This document shows, one piece after another, positions 1-10,562 of a stretch of DNA of 64,000 nt; position 1 is the first letter of the stretch, and each line of letters begins with the position of its first letter. The notes under the pieces are model-generated. The model saw nothing but the letters and a program-made list of their open reading frames with translations, was not told where the DNA came from and did not search any database. The stretch lies in contig JAKZAP010000007.1 of NCBI GenBank assembly GCA_023053575.1, positions 15,901,508 through 15,965,507 on the forward strand, given 5' to 3'. The translations under genes were made by a program, and so were the position numbers. This stretch comes from Branchinecta lynchi. Taxonomy: Eukaryota > Arthropoda > Branchiopoda > Anostraca > Branchinectidae.

Positions 1-1039
1 ACAACAGCCCACCCGCTTTCACACTTAAGATTTCGCCCCAAATTGACTTCAAAGCCCAATTTGCCGACAAGGTATGAGGCAAGCTGGCAAGATTCATGCC
101 ACATCTAAGAAAACATCGTGCTTCTAAACAAACAAAATTGGCTTGTCGCTGCTATATCTTCGTGCATAGAACGCTGATAAATCTATCCCCCGATATTGAA
201 CTAGAAAAGAAGACTCTAGTCCCTCCCCCCACCCCAATATGCAGTTCCATGTCTCCTTTTTATATACAAACTTTAAAGTTAAACTGAAAAGCCAGCTTAC
301 TTTTCTGTCTTCGATCTGAATTCACTGGATTTTGGGGTTTTTTTGTTTTTTTTTTTTTATTTCACTGAGGCTCTAGTGCTGACGTTCAGAATATCCACTG
401 CTGACCATAGCCTCGTTTTTATTGCATGCTGCAGGTCCACTTCTCGGCCGATTCCGGATTGATTCTTTCTACATCCGTTTCTGCACTGCAGTGCTTCCAA
501 GGAAGACGGCAGCGCTTCTCGAGTATCACGGACTTTCTCACCGACCAAGTCCGTGCTTCCCTGCAAGGTGCTGCAGCGCTGCCGCATCAATCAAGAAGGA
601 AGTGAATCCAAAAACGCATATTGTTCAAAAGCAAAGAAGTGCTGCAGCAGCAATGTGGCAGCGCTATCGCAACAAAAACGAGGTTCCTACCCTAACGTGG
701 AGAATTTGAATCCCAACAAAGCATGTATTTCAACCAACGAAGTGAAGCTCAAGATCGCTGAAATCCAGATTGTAGTTTCACTTCTGAAGAAAGAACATTA
801 TCGCCTGTGACCCCAAAAGATTTATTTCGGCAACCGTTCACCGTGGTCGTTCCTGAAAAATCAAACCACTAGGAAAAATTCAAAAGAAAAAGTGCATTCT
901 TAAAACATATTAGATGAATAGAGGAGCAACAAAGTAAAAAAAAAATTAAGACTAGAAGACCAGACTGTCGTATCTCAGCCCAATTCGGTTGAACTTTCAA
1001 CAAAGTAAGCTCTTTCTGTACAACTTTATGGGAATTTAC
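1..1039. repeat. Left-edge intronic/repeat DNA, no confident exon
   Basis: This stretch lies 3' of the last visible Tudor exon, so it should be intron if that gene continues leftward. I see no further Tudor exon. Positions about 420-560 (primer-like CTGCAGGTCCACTTCTCGG, then a TTCTTTCTACATCCGTTT block) recur in reverse complement at 37774-37945, so this is a dispersed repeat. Positions about 280-400 (AAAGCCAGCTTACTTTT, TGACGTTCAGAATATC) recur near 8640-8755. Around 955-1000 a motif with GACTGTCGTATCTCAGCCC recurs near 51665-51700. Confidence 0.5.
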
Positions 1040-2238
1040 CTCGAAGGACTTGATGGACTCCGCTTCGCTCTCCCTGACAGCAAAGAATGATGCTGGAGAC
1101 TCGGGGCTAGTGACAAAAACTTCTCCAACAAAACCAGGATTCATATCAATCTTCTCATATGAATCAGATGTCACACTGCTAGAACTTGGAGTACTGGCAG
1201 CAGACCTTCCATTGTGCTGTGGCTGAAGCAGCAAGTCCAATATGCTTCTACCTTCTAAAGAGAGCGCCACTTCGAGTGGGTATGACTGCTTGACACGGCA
1301 TTCAAGCGTCTTGTTATCTGTGATCTCATCAAACCTTCTTGTCATGTCTTCATCAACACGCAGCGACTCGATTCCATGCAACGATGCTCGTACAGAAAAT
1401 AGCTTGTAAGCAAAAAACTCTGCTGGAAGCTCGAAAACTTTGTCTGCAGTGAGCTGCTCTTTATTCCCATAATCAACATAGTAAACTGTAGCTGGACCAT
1501 GCGGTTCACTTTTAATAACAAGCGCTCTATAGACAAGCCCGTCAGTTGCAGATCGAGCTGCACATGGATGGCCTGAATCATGGCATCTTAGAGGTTGAAA
1601 GCCGCGGTATTTTGAAAGTCTATCAACAAGGCTATTAAGGGTTTCATATGCTTGCTTTTCCTGAATCGTAAACTTCAGTGGGCCCTGTTCAATGAAGGAG
1701 ACAACGACATTGTAAACTCGAGAAGCATCTAGTTCCATGCTTGTGTATGAGTGCTGCGTCCTTGAGACAGCTACTGTGGCGGCCATAGCCTTTGGGGTTC
1801 TGGGAAGCTGCGGCCGCGCAGTAGGAGGTGGGACATCCATCGGTGGTGTGCCAATACCATAGCGTACTAGGATATCAGCCACCAGCCCTTGGTCACACAC
1901 TAGGGCTACTACAGTTGCATCAGCAGCCTGGGAAATGATCTGAGCTCGCAGGGTTTGCTTCAACAAGAGCTGTGTTGCAATTGAGTAGGCATTTTCTCCA
2001 AGGGTGTCGGAACCTAGGACCAAACCTTGTAAAACGTATTTCTGTGCCAGTGGGGGACAGCTCTCTATGGTTTTCCGTAATTGTGGGTCGACCACTACTG
2101 CCTGCCGGATGTTTGGGAGGGGGACGACCTCTTCAGTTCCAAAATCAATGAGCCGTACATTACATTCATAGGCTGAGGAGCAGACGAGCATTACAGCTCG
2201 ATACCAAGCATTCCCGATTGAGGCAAGAACCAGTTCAC
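1040..2238 (-). CDS. Tudor gene, second coding exon (large)
   Basis: The acceptor has a strong pyrimidine tract (CTTTCTTTCTTTCATTAG) ending at 2239, and the donor is TTCGAG|GTAAAT after 1040. The 1199-nt exon has 2 + 399 codons with no stop. It carries the rest of Tudor domain 1, a linker rich in proline (residues ~185-210), Tudor domain 2 and the first strands of Tudor domain 3. Reading past the donor gives a hydrophobic tail to 869 that is intronic read-through, not protein. Confidence 0.85.
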
Positions 2239-3534
2239 CTAATGAAAGAAAGAAAGAGGATCAGTGAAGTTTGTGACAGACTTTACCTATACTTTGACCC
2301 ATACGATCCTCACACCAAGTTTGAAAAAAAGTATATCTCAACCCCTTCGAGAGTTACCCTAGGTTCGCATAGAGCAAATCGCGGCGATGACCAAGATTTT
2401 TCAATAACAGCGACAGAAGATTTTTTTGGCCTGGATGTTCACACTGAATTTTCGGCGGCAACAGAATTTAACGCGAAAAATAATTAAAATAATTAAAAGT
2501 ACCCATAAATAATTAAAAAAATAATTAATTTTTCTAAAAGTGAATTATCAAAAACGTCGTCTATGTTGTTGTTGCGTGCATAAAATCGTACTATTGACTG
2601 ATTAAAGTTGAATTTTCCCAACATTGAAAATCGCCTGACGAATGCTCTACAGATATCGCCGATTTTGGCGACGAAAATCTCGGCAATGGCCGATATCGCC
2701 TCAGTGTGAACGTCTGTGTGACCTAGGGTTATTGTGCTACAAGATAGACGGACAGACCAATGGACAACTTTACAATGTCATAGGTATCCCGTCACTTACA
2801 TTTTGGGATGCCAAAAAAGCAACGCACAACAGATTGGTGGATCTACTCAGAGAGTGGGGTTGAGTTCTTAGGTGAGTTTTGTACCTTAACGAATATGTGA
2901 GGGTCTCAGAAATTTAAGGGAAAGATGAATCTCCCCAATCAAAATGGTTGGAAAGTTGGTGAATCAGCAATTATTGTTAGTTCTGGTGTCTTGAATACAG
3001 CAAAACCGGAGATTTACAAATAAAAGATGATTCTTTTTTTTAAATCTCCAACAAATAGCTTTTGGAGATTTACAAATGACTGTCCGATAACCTTTTTGGT
3101 AGAAAAAAAAATGGTTTAAAGCTCTGGTTTACAAGAATCAAATATTATGGTTGTGGGATCTCACAAATGGAAATCTACAAGAGCACAAATTTTCCCATTT
3201 GAAATTCCACCAGAACCTTTGGTGCAACATGTCTGAACCTATGAAATTCTATTCATTTCTAACCCATCAAGCAAGAGCAATCTCTCGTTTAAAAAAAAAA
3301 AAAAAAACTCAGGATGAGAAAAACTGCCTGAAATAATTTAAAATTTGTAAAGGTTATGCTACCTGTTGTTGGAACTCCTACTATCTTTGAAGTAGAAATG
3401 GACACAGCATAGTTTGTCAAGAAGTTCTGTAGGGTGGCACAATTGTTTCTAGATTCTTGTGTCTGTCCATAGAAAGTAAAAGCTCCGCCTGTATGCCCAT
3501 ATTTGGGTATTACAGTTATGTATATCTCCTCCAT
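1040..3534 (-). CDS. Tudor-domain protein gene, 5' part (at least two coding exons)
   Basis: Coding parts are 3534-3363 and 2238-1040 on the minus strand, giving 457 residues so far. The ATG at 3534 has A at -3 and G at +4, and an in-frame stop lies just upstream in the same exon, after an acceptor at 3548; I therefore take it as the start, with a spliced 5' leader. The exons join G|GT (phase 1), giving the Tudor core ELVLASIGNAWYRAV followed by VRLIDFGTEEVVPL. A second Tudor core is visible at about residues 280-340 (DGLVYRALV, VYYVDYGNKEQL), preceded by the helix and linker typical of extended Tudor domains. A third domain begins at about residue 424 (GEVFVTSPESPASFFAV) and is cut by the donor at 1040. 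Multi-Tudor proteins of this kind (TDRD family) bind symmetrically dimethylated arginine, often on Piwi proteins, in germ granules. The exact orthologue is not resolvable here. Confidence 0.85.
2288..2816 (+). mobile_element. R1 family, 3'-end fragment, split by a MITE
   Basis: The last ~160 bp of an R1 element (ACCAAGTTT..., CCTTCGAGAGTTA, then GACGGACAGACCAATGGACAAC, TCATAGGTATCCC and a decayed terminal palindrome) lie in the first Tudor intron. The copy is interrupted at 2357-2728 by another element, so the two R1 halves give the empty-site sequence. Confidence 0.75.
2357..2728. mobile_element. 372-bp MITE, TTA target duplication (Harbinger-like)
   Basis: The element starts CCCTAGGTTCGCATAGA and ends with the inverted TCTGTGTGACCTAGGG. 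It is flanked by TTA at 2354-2356 and TTA at 2729-2731. The host repeat R1 reads GAGAGTTAT without the insertion, which confirms the boundaries. A TTA/TAA 3-bp target duplication is typical of PIF/Harbinger elements. No transposase is encoded. Confidence 0.7.
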
Positions 3535-3547
3535 CTTCAATGTTTAC
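3363..3547 (-). CDS. Tudor gene, first coding exon
   Basis: Acceptor TTCATTTCCAG ends at 3548. A short leader precedes the ATG at 3534-3532, and donor CAACAACAG|GTAGCA gives the exon end 3363. It encodes 57 complete codons (starts MEEIYITVIPKYG) and one leftover base. The content fits the N-terminal strand/helix segment of an extended Tudor domain. Confidence 0.7.
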
Positions 3548-4770
3548 CTGGAAATGAATATTTTAATCAGCTAAAATGAAGATATTCTCATACACTGAAA
3601 GGTTCACAATTTTAGATACTTTGGTCAGCATATGCTAAACTGAATGTTAAACAACAAGCTGAACTACTTTTTGGGTACAAAGTTGTTCTGCATAGCACAC
3701 TTAACAAAGCTGACAATAAAAGCTTGAATAACAACTAGATTACTGTTCAGAGGCATGTTGTGACTGCCATCAGCTATGTAACAATGAACAACAAATAGTG
3801 GCGTTGTTCATCCCCTTTTCACTTGAACAACGAAGGCCTTTAACTTTAAAAGCTGTTTTCATATGCCTTGGAATTGCACTGATCATAGTAAGGTTTCTTG
3901 GCACAACGCGTCAGTGATTCACTGTCTTTTCTATGAAAGCATAACCATAATCGAGAAGGACCAACTAAGCAACTGCTACGAATTGGGAATGGTTTGCTGA
4001 TGCTAAAACAAACATCCGGGTGTATCAGGGAAAGGCCTAAGATGTGCAAGGTATACGGTGCCTGGCTGACCAAGATAGTAGCTGCGTTCTTTGTCATGGG
4101 AGTTCTCACCGGTGGTCTCCAGTTTTTTCTTATAAGCCGTTATTGCATCCACCAGTGATGCAATCACTGGTTTCATCAACTCACATCCACCAGCTCATCA
4201 ACTCACCAGTGTGTTTTAAAAGAAGAACCGGACACTGGTGACAGAACACCAGAGACAGCCTGTACTGCAACGAACACAGCTAGTATTACCCTACTGATGG
4301 GGGTAACTAGGGAGAAAGTATATGTTAGTATTGTGTAGGGTATATCAGAATGGATGCAATAAATAAATTACGATTAGTTTGGGATGAACATATGATCCAA
4401 TAGTTATTACCCTGCTGGCCAGGCTAAGGAAGAGTAACAACTTGGTAGAGTAGCTACAGGGTAAATCAGCAAAGATACAATATTTTTAACATTTTCGAGT
4501 GAATAGGCTTTTAAAAGTCACCCTTCAATTTCATAATTCAGAAAACGACATACACTCTTAGGCCACGTCAGTCTTACCGGCCAGAGCAAACACAGTTGGA
4601 CCCAGTCTACAACGATGGTTCTGTCACACCAAAAAAGGCAACCCCTCCCCCCTGAACAAAATTGGTACCCCCCCCCCCCTTTGCAGTGATATTAAATAGC
4701 AGTACAATTTAATGAAGATTATATATAAAGGTGAGCGACCAGGAAGCCGCAGTCATGGATTAACATCAGT
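3548..4770. other. Upstream/intergenic DNA of the Tudor gene, nothing recognised
   Basis: No exon with paired splice signals was found. At 4140-4240 short imperfect repeats of CACCAG/ATCACTGG occur. A poly-C run sits at about 4669-4679. The Tudor promoter and leader exon are expected here or further right, but I see no distinctive core promoter. Confidence 0.4.
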
Positions 4771-4776
4771 TTTCTT

Positions 4777-4870
4777 TTTGCAGATACCATGGTATCTGAT
4801 ACCACAGTCAAAACAAGTACTTTTTGCAGTTACCGTGGTATCTGATAACTTTCACAGTTACCATGGTATG
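4777..4870. mobile_element. R5 family fragment (GATACCATGGTATC palindrome repeats)
   Basis: Repeated palindromic blocks of the type CAGATACCATGGTATCTG alternate with ACCACGGTC and TTTTTGCAGTTACCGTGG. They match the R5 elements at 10063, 29648 and 33744. Only one end is recognisable here. Confidence 0.6.
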
Positions 4871-4889
4871 TGTATTCAAATAATGTATA

Positions 4890-5910
4890 TAGTGGATACG
4901 TCCAGTCATACACAAATCTTCAATTTTTTTGGCATGGTGCCCAACGTCTGGGCATGCACCTATGTATGAGCATTGTGCCCATACATTGGGGCACCATACC
5001 CAAGAGCATGGGCATGGCACCCCTGTGAAATTTGGTTAAACTGACAATGGCTACATACCTAAATAGGATCTTCTTCCTGTCCTAGACCAAAAGATACCTG
5101 ATTTCACTTTCTATCCAACCTCATTTTCAAATTTTCAAAATGTTAGAGCACTTGCAAGATGCATTCTCAGATAGGGTACACTTTATTTTATCATCGACAT
5201 ATTTTATTATAATTATCCTACGGCATTAATACTCCTCAAGCCCAAGGGTTTTTGAATGAGAGAGTGAGTTTTGATGAGAATATTTAATATAAAAATTAAA
5301 ATTTTGAAAGGAGAAGTTAAATTTAGAGTTGATAAATTACAAAGATAATAGGTTTAAGATGAAAGTGTAGGTGACATTAGAGTAGGGCAAACTTTTACGT
5401 AAATTTTGTAGTAACGTCACTGAATTGGAGGTGGAAGTTTTGTGGAGGCCACTTCTTCCCCAATGGGTTTACTCTATCCTTTTCCATGTAGTTGCCACTA
5501 GGTTACTCAATCCTTTTCCATGTTGTCAAAAAGTCAAAAGTCAGAGTAAAAAAAAGTAAAATAAATCACTCCAAATAAATACAATAAATGGCAAACAATC
5601 TAAAGTAAATATTTGCTCCAGCGAACAGATTGAAAAGCTTGCCTCATCCATGCTACCTAGCAGCAATTTTCTAAAAAAGGATAGGATAAACCCACTAGAA
5701 GAGAAGTGGCCTCCAAGAAACTTGTGTATCTTGGAAGTGCTCTTAACATTTCGTAAATTGCAAAATGAGGTTGGAAAATCAGGTATCTTTTGATCTGGGA
5801 CAGGAAGAAGACCCTATTTAGGTATGTAAACAGTCTCAGTTAAACCAAATTTCACAGGGGTACCATGCCAAAATTTGAGGATTTGTGTAGCCTATGACTG
5901 GATACGTCAG
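4890..5910. repeat. About 1-kb foldback element
   Basis: The ends are inverted copies: GTCCAGTCATACACAAATC near 4904 and its reverse near 5885-5905. The arms continue inward, with the block at 5020-5160 (CACCCCTGTGAAATTTGG, TTCTTCCTGTCCTAGACC) mirrored at 5740-5870, and 5440-5490 mirrored loosely at 5690-5730. The left arm also has an expanded run of GGGCATGGCACC-type units at 4930-5020. Confidence 0.7.
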
Positions 5911-5929
5911 CTATGATACTTCAACAACA

Positions 5930-6420
5930 GCAATCAATAGTTGCGTTTTTTGTCTCTGTTCTGTTTGCTGTTTTCTCTCTGTTTTATATTTTTCCTGTTT
6001 TTGTCAAAACACGGAACACGCCGTTTCTCATTTCCCGTTTTTTGTACGCTCTTCTGTGTTCCTTGTTCTGCTGTTTGTTTTGCAAAACACCGAACTCGCT
6101 GTCCTAGCATGTTTTATCACTGTTCAGATAGAAAATTGCAGAGAGATTCACAGATGGAAAAGAAAGAATTGCAGAAGTTTGGAGAATAAAGAAAGTATGG
6201 TTGTTTTGGAATGTAATTTGCAATTCAACAGATTTTCCGCTAAAGACATGCTGAGGATCCTAAATTTGCTTTTTCGTCAGAACAGCGACCAAACACGAAA
6301 CACAGAACAGCATAAGCAAAACAACATTTTTTACCCAAACCAGACAACTGTGAACACAGAACACGGAACACGAACCAGAGACAAGAAAACACAACTAATA
6401 TTTCAGCCTTTCTTGGCACG
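5930..6420. repeat. Foldback of TGTTCTGTGTT-rich sequence
   Basis: The left part is rich in TTCTGTTTGCTGTTTT and ACACGGAACACGCCG. The right part (6290-6390) is rich in complementary AACACAGAACAGC and AACACGGAACACG. Open frames here are cysteine/phenylalanine-rich by composition and not credible proteins. The flank at 6403-6435 (CTTTCTTGGCACGGGTCCTTGTCAGGCTG) resembles the foldback at 29250-29420. Confidence 0.5.
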
Positions 6421-7093
6421 GGTCCTTGTCAGGCTGCAATCTTCAGGGTCAACATCGGGGAAATAATTATATGCAGCATTAGCCTTCTGGCCTGCTTCTG
6501 ACAAAGGGCTAAGACTACCTAGGCACTACCAGGCTTTGCACCAATTTGCACCCCCAAACTAACTGAAACCACTTTTAATACTTTGGAAGAAACAAAGCCA
6601 AGCCCCAAGGCGTAACAACTGAGAGGTTCTCAAATACGGCAATAAGCAAACCTCTTCTGAAAAATATATGTTCACTTACTGCTAAGTATCAGTACCCAGT
6701 CAATTCAGCACTTGATATTATTTTTTAAACATATTCAAAATACCGGATCTCCAATCTCCATATTTCAATCCCATGTGGTTGTTTGTTCATCGCCATCATT
6801 GAAACATACACACTTTGGCAAGCACTTCGTTCTCTATCCACAGATGGCGTACTTGACCGCTCGGTCAACGATGTCAGAAGTAGTTCGCTTCCGGCAGGCT
6901 TACGGTCATTATTACTTATTGAAGAGACTTCAGAGTTCAGTCAGCCCAGGTTTAGCGGTCTCCTATGAATTACAGCCGATTATCTGAGGGAAGTTGCGTC
7001 ACATGAGATGAGAATTTTAAATGTTCAGTATTTCCCAACCAAACGATGATGATGATAACCGAATAAGAGTCCTTTGACTACTAAGTGACTGAA

Positions 7094-7450
7094 AGGACCC
7101 CTCGCACTATTTACTCTTCAACTTACAGTATTTTAAAATAATTAAATACCTTTAAACTAGGCTGTGCTTTCAAAAATTAACCCACGGTTTTATTTCCGAG
7201 ACCCGTTGACTTATAGCGAAAAGAGTGAAACAATATACATAACCGGTTTTTCTGATGGGAAAACTTCTCGTAGAAAACCGTTGACAGCGTGATACGCATC
7301 AAATGTAAGAAACAGGGCAAGTGAGAAAATCAACGCGGTTCTATTAGAGGGGTTAGAATGTACCGTACGAAATTGGTGTCTCCGGGCTTAGAAATATATG
7401 GAGGGATTATGGAAGTAGGTTGCGTTATTAGTATATGCAAGATAGTTCCT
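7094..7450 (+). mobile_element. R4 family MITE (AGGACC ends, TTAA site)
   Basis: The element starts AGGACCCCTCGCACTATTTA and ends ATAGTTCCT, followed by TTAA at 7451-7454; the left flank is TGAA, a decayed TTAA. It aligns along its length with 58862-59210 and with the interrupted copy 26618-29030. No coding capacity is seen. Confidence 0.65.
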
Positions 7451-7542
7451 TTAAGGTATTGCTTCCTCAAATTCATTTTACTATTTACGTTCATCATAGT
7501 TCAAAGAAGCAGCTTGTGTCGCTTCATTTCTAATCACTTTAC

Positions 7543-7832
7543 CTAATAGTTGTTACGTGATACAATATCTTGCAATCGGTTTATAAAACTGTCCACCAAC
7601 TTCAAGATCTTTGTCACTGTCAAATCCTCAGCAACCTGCTCAAGTCGAGTGACTGCAACTCCTCTCTCCCGGAAATATTTATTCATTCCAATTTCCTTAT
7701 CTTTTTGACGAGCCTCGGATACTCGTCTGCAATTTAGTCTCGACCGTTTTTGCTTATACAATACAATCCGTAGCTCAAGTTGCGGTATATCAGGTTCTTC
7801 TGAGTACCGCCAATTCTTCCAGGAATCTCGCA
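7543..7832 (-). CDS. Probable terminal coding exon of an unidentified gene
   Basis: A good acceptor (CCCCTCCTCATATTCTGCAG) ends at 7833 and is followed by 95 codons and a TAG at 7543-7545. The protein is charged and mostly helical in appearance, starting RDSWKNWRYSEEPDIP and ending NRLQDIVSRNNY, with many Arg/Lys and no low complexity. I do not recognise the family. The TAG is directly followed by GTAAAG, itself a good donor, so this could instead be an internal exon of a pseudogene or an exon read in a wrong frame. An R3 MITE ends 31 bp upstream, within the preceding intron. No partner exon was found. Confidence 0.4.
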
Positions 7833-7862
7833 CTGCAGAATATGAGGAGGGGCGAACATAAT

Positions 7863-8167
7863 GAGCGTGTTCCATCCTACTTACCGTAGTTACTACGCAT
7901 GACGTCACGAATTCTGACTTTTTGCCGTCAAGGCTGGAACGATTTTTCTATTTTCCAGCAGGATCTCACGCCAGGGGTGAATCCGACCAATCACGTTCCA
8001 GAGATGCGTAGTTACTACGCTTACCACGCTCCCGAGCATGGTAAGCAAATAGTAACTATTAGTTACTATTCCGACAAGGTTGGAACGGTCAGCGTAGTAA
8101 CTTTTCGTGAGGATGGAACGGAAATAGTAACTAATAGTAACTATTGTTACAAGGGTGGAACACGCTC
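7863..8167. mobile_element. R3 family MITE, 305 bp, AAT target duplication
   Basis: Terminal inverted repeats GAGCGTGTTCCA and TGGAACACGCTC are flanked by AAT at 7860-7862 and 8168-8170. The interior contains TAGTTACTACG and GTAACTATTAGTTACT blocks in both orientations. Related complete copies lie at 10563, 35155 and 51755. Confidence 0.85.
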
Positions 8168-8239
8168 AATGTGTGGTACGAGAGCACTTTGTTCCTTCCT
8201 CTATGAGTTATTTCAACGCGAATTTGACCGAAGTTGCTC

Positions 8240-9200
8240 TAGTTAGTCGTCACTTTTTCACTTACAGAGGGTTGAAGACCCGAGGAAAATGCATTACTTC
8301 GTTGCCCCGATATTCACCAATAATCGATTTTAATACAGTGGAATTTTCCTGTCGGATTTGCGATACCTCTTTGTGCGTGTACCTCTGTTGAATGCTTGAC
8401 AAAAACGATTTACGAAAAATAAGTGGACGCACAGTGAGCTACCTTCCGCTAGCTGATCACTAAAAAAAACGCGTTTGTGCTGAGATTCATTTCGGCGCCA
8501 TAGTAGAATTTTGCGTTGTGAGGACGACCGTAGATATTTTGCACGTCATGCTACAGCAAATAGTTAAAAATAAAGCAATCCCTTAGCACAACCTAACTAA
8601 TGCGGTGTATTCAGTTACATGATACTAAAATAAGTTGGCTTTTCAGTTAAACTTTAACTTAAAAGCCAACTTACTTTTGTAGCATCTAACAGAATTTTGG
8701 GATTCTATGGAATTTTTTTTATTTTCCACGCTCTAGTAGTGACGTTCAGAATATCTTGACCGTCTCTACACAGCAAGTTCTGACACAAATGTGAGGATAA
8801 AAGATCCTCAAAAGATACGCGCCGCGCTCAGGATAAAATACCTCCAGCGATACGTATCCTTTGTGACGTCACAGGAGATTCTGCGCCCTAGGTCTTTAGG
8901 GCTTATGCTCAGATCCAGAACACAAATTCTAAGACGACAAAAATTTGAATCTCAAGACAAACGCGGCTTTTAAGTAGCCAGTGATCAGCTTAGGGAAAGC
9001 AAATCACTACGTGAATATTTATTTTTCGCAAATCGTTCTTGTCAAGTAGACAACACAGGTACAACCGCATAGAGGTACCACAAGTCCGACATGGAAATTC
9101 TACTATGTGAAGACTGATTATTCATGATTAGCGGAGCAACGAAGTAACGCATTTTCGTCGCGTCTTCAAACCTCTTTAAGTGAATATGTGATAGGACACT
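8240..9200. repeat. About 0.95-kb foldback with ~230-bp arms
   Basis: The left arm (8240-8480: TCACTTTTTCACTTA, CATTACTTCGTTGC, GTCGGATTTG, TTGACAAAAACGATTT, TAGCTGATCAC) is mirrored in order by the right arm (8975-9200: GTGATCAGCTTA, AAATCGTTCTTGTCAAG, CAAGTCCGAC, GCAACGAAGTAACGC, CTTTAAGTGAATATG). The spacer has sequence shared with 280-400 (AAAGCCAACTTACTTTTG). No open frame is credible. Confidence 0.7.
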
Positions 9201-9364
9201 GGATTGTCCTATCTCGGCCCTTTTCGGTTAAAGGGTTAAAGTTTAATGTTGTTTCTGTTTACCCCATCAAAGCTGATTTTTAGGTGAAGAAGAGGGGACG
9301 TGGTTTTTGCCCATAAGATGCCTACCGCAAACAACACAAGAACCCTTCAGTAGGACGCGAGGGC

Positions 9365-10005
9365 CAGGGGCGGATCCAGCCTTTCGTTCTAGGGGGGGCG
9401 GTTCTTACCGAAAAGAGTGGGGGTAGTGGCCTTTTTTGTCGGCCACAAGGCCGATTTTTTTCGTGTTTTAAGTGTCCCTGTCGGTCTCTTATTTAACGAA
9501 AATGTGGTTTTATATATTACAATAATGCTTACAAAAACTGTACTTAATTAACTTACAACTGTTTACAAGAAAAATTCAAGCTTTCTGGCTCCACTGTTCG
9601 CAAACCTGTCTGTCAAGCGTCTTTTGTCCAAGTTTTCCTACATTAATATCGCTTAAACGACGAAAGTCCTTGTGACGGATGTTCAAATTTCACTATACAC
9701 TGGAACGAAATGTTTGTTTTTACCAGGTCCGGTTGCATTGCGTCTCGAATCTAGTTAAAATTTACCGGGTGAACTGTTGCTATGCTATGAGCGAGGTATG
9801 AGGTGAGAAATAGTCGAGGCTAGCTTGACAGAGGAAAAGCTGTGGGTTGAACGTAGTGTAAAAGGTTCTAGAGTCTAGTTACAGTAGTTAGAACATGCAT
9901 TAATGCAGACTTCCGTAAGTGCAGTAAACAAAACAAAACAATCACAGCCCGTCTAGGGGGGGCGATCGCCCGCTCGCCCCCCCCCCCCCCCTGGATCCGC
10001 CCCTG
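9365..10005. mobile_element. hAT-like non-autonomous element, 641 bp
   Basis: Perfect 15-bp terminal inverted repeats CAGGGGCGGATCCAG / CTGGATCCGCCCCTG are flanked by identical 8-bp direct repeats GCGAGGGC (9357-9364 and 10006-10013). An 8-bp duplication with CAGRG termini is the hAT signature. No transposase frame is present. The interior has G-runs near the left end and C-runs near the right end. Confidence 0.9.
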
Positions 10006-10062
10006 GCGAGGGCACTCACAGAAGTTAAAGCAATCTCTCAGCAAGAAACGGGAGCGATACAA

Positions 10063-10482
10063 TAGATGCGTTTTTGCAGATACCATGGTATCTGATACCA
10101 CGGTATAAAGAGGTTTTCGCAGTTATCGTGGTATCTGATACCACGGTCAAAGGCGTTTTTGCAGTTATCGTGGTATCAGGCCAGTCGTCGTGAGATCTGA
10201 TATCCAGATACCACGGTCCGACCGTGGTAACCGATCGTGGTATCTCAAAAGTGATCTCACTTTCATCAAATTTTGTCAAATTGGTGAGAAAGTAGTTTAG
10301 CACTTAGTGATGTAACTGGATATCAGTTTTTCTTTTGTGATGAGTTAAAAAAGTGAAATTTCGGCAATAGTCGTTTTTGCAGAGCAACCGTATCTCAGAT
10401 ACCACGATCACTGCAACAAGGACTAATTGCAGATCCAGTTACCGTGGTAACAGATACCATGGTATCTGCAAAAACGCAACTA
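10063..10482. mobile_element. R5 family MITE, near-complete copy
   Basis: The ends are inverted: TAGATGCGTTTTTGCAG and CTGCAAAAACGCAACTA. Both are followed inward by the palindrome GATACCATGGTATC. The interior has many GGTATCTGATACCACGG units, each a short hairpin, and an R5-specific block (AGTTTAGCACTTAGTGATGT) also present at 34190-34230. The target duplication could not be fixed. Confidence 0.75.
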
Positions 10483-10562
10483 ATGTATTCGCAAACCGAG
10501 TTGCCCCTACGGAAATCCCTTAGAGAGGAGACGTGATATCCGAAGAGATGCGTTCAGATTTT

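Noticed and set aside
869..1039. Hydrophobic C-terminal extension of the Tudor frame
   Set aside because: Follows a consensus donor (GAG|GTAAAT), so it is intron.
5894..6466. 190-codon Cys/Phe-rich open frame
   Set aside because: Lies across a low-complexity foldback; the composition explains the frame.
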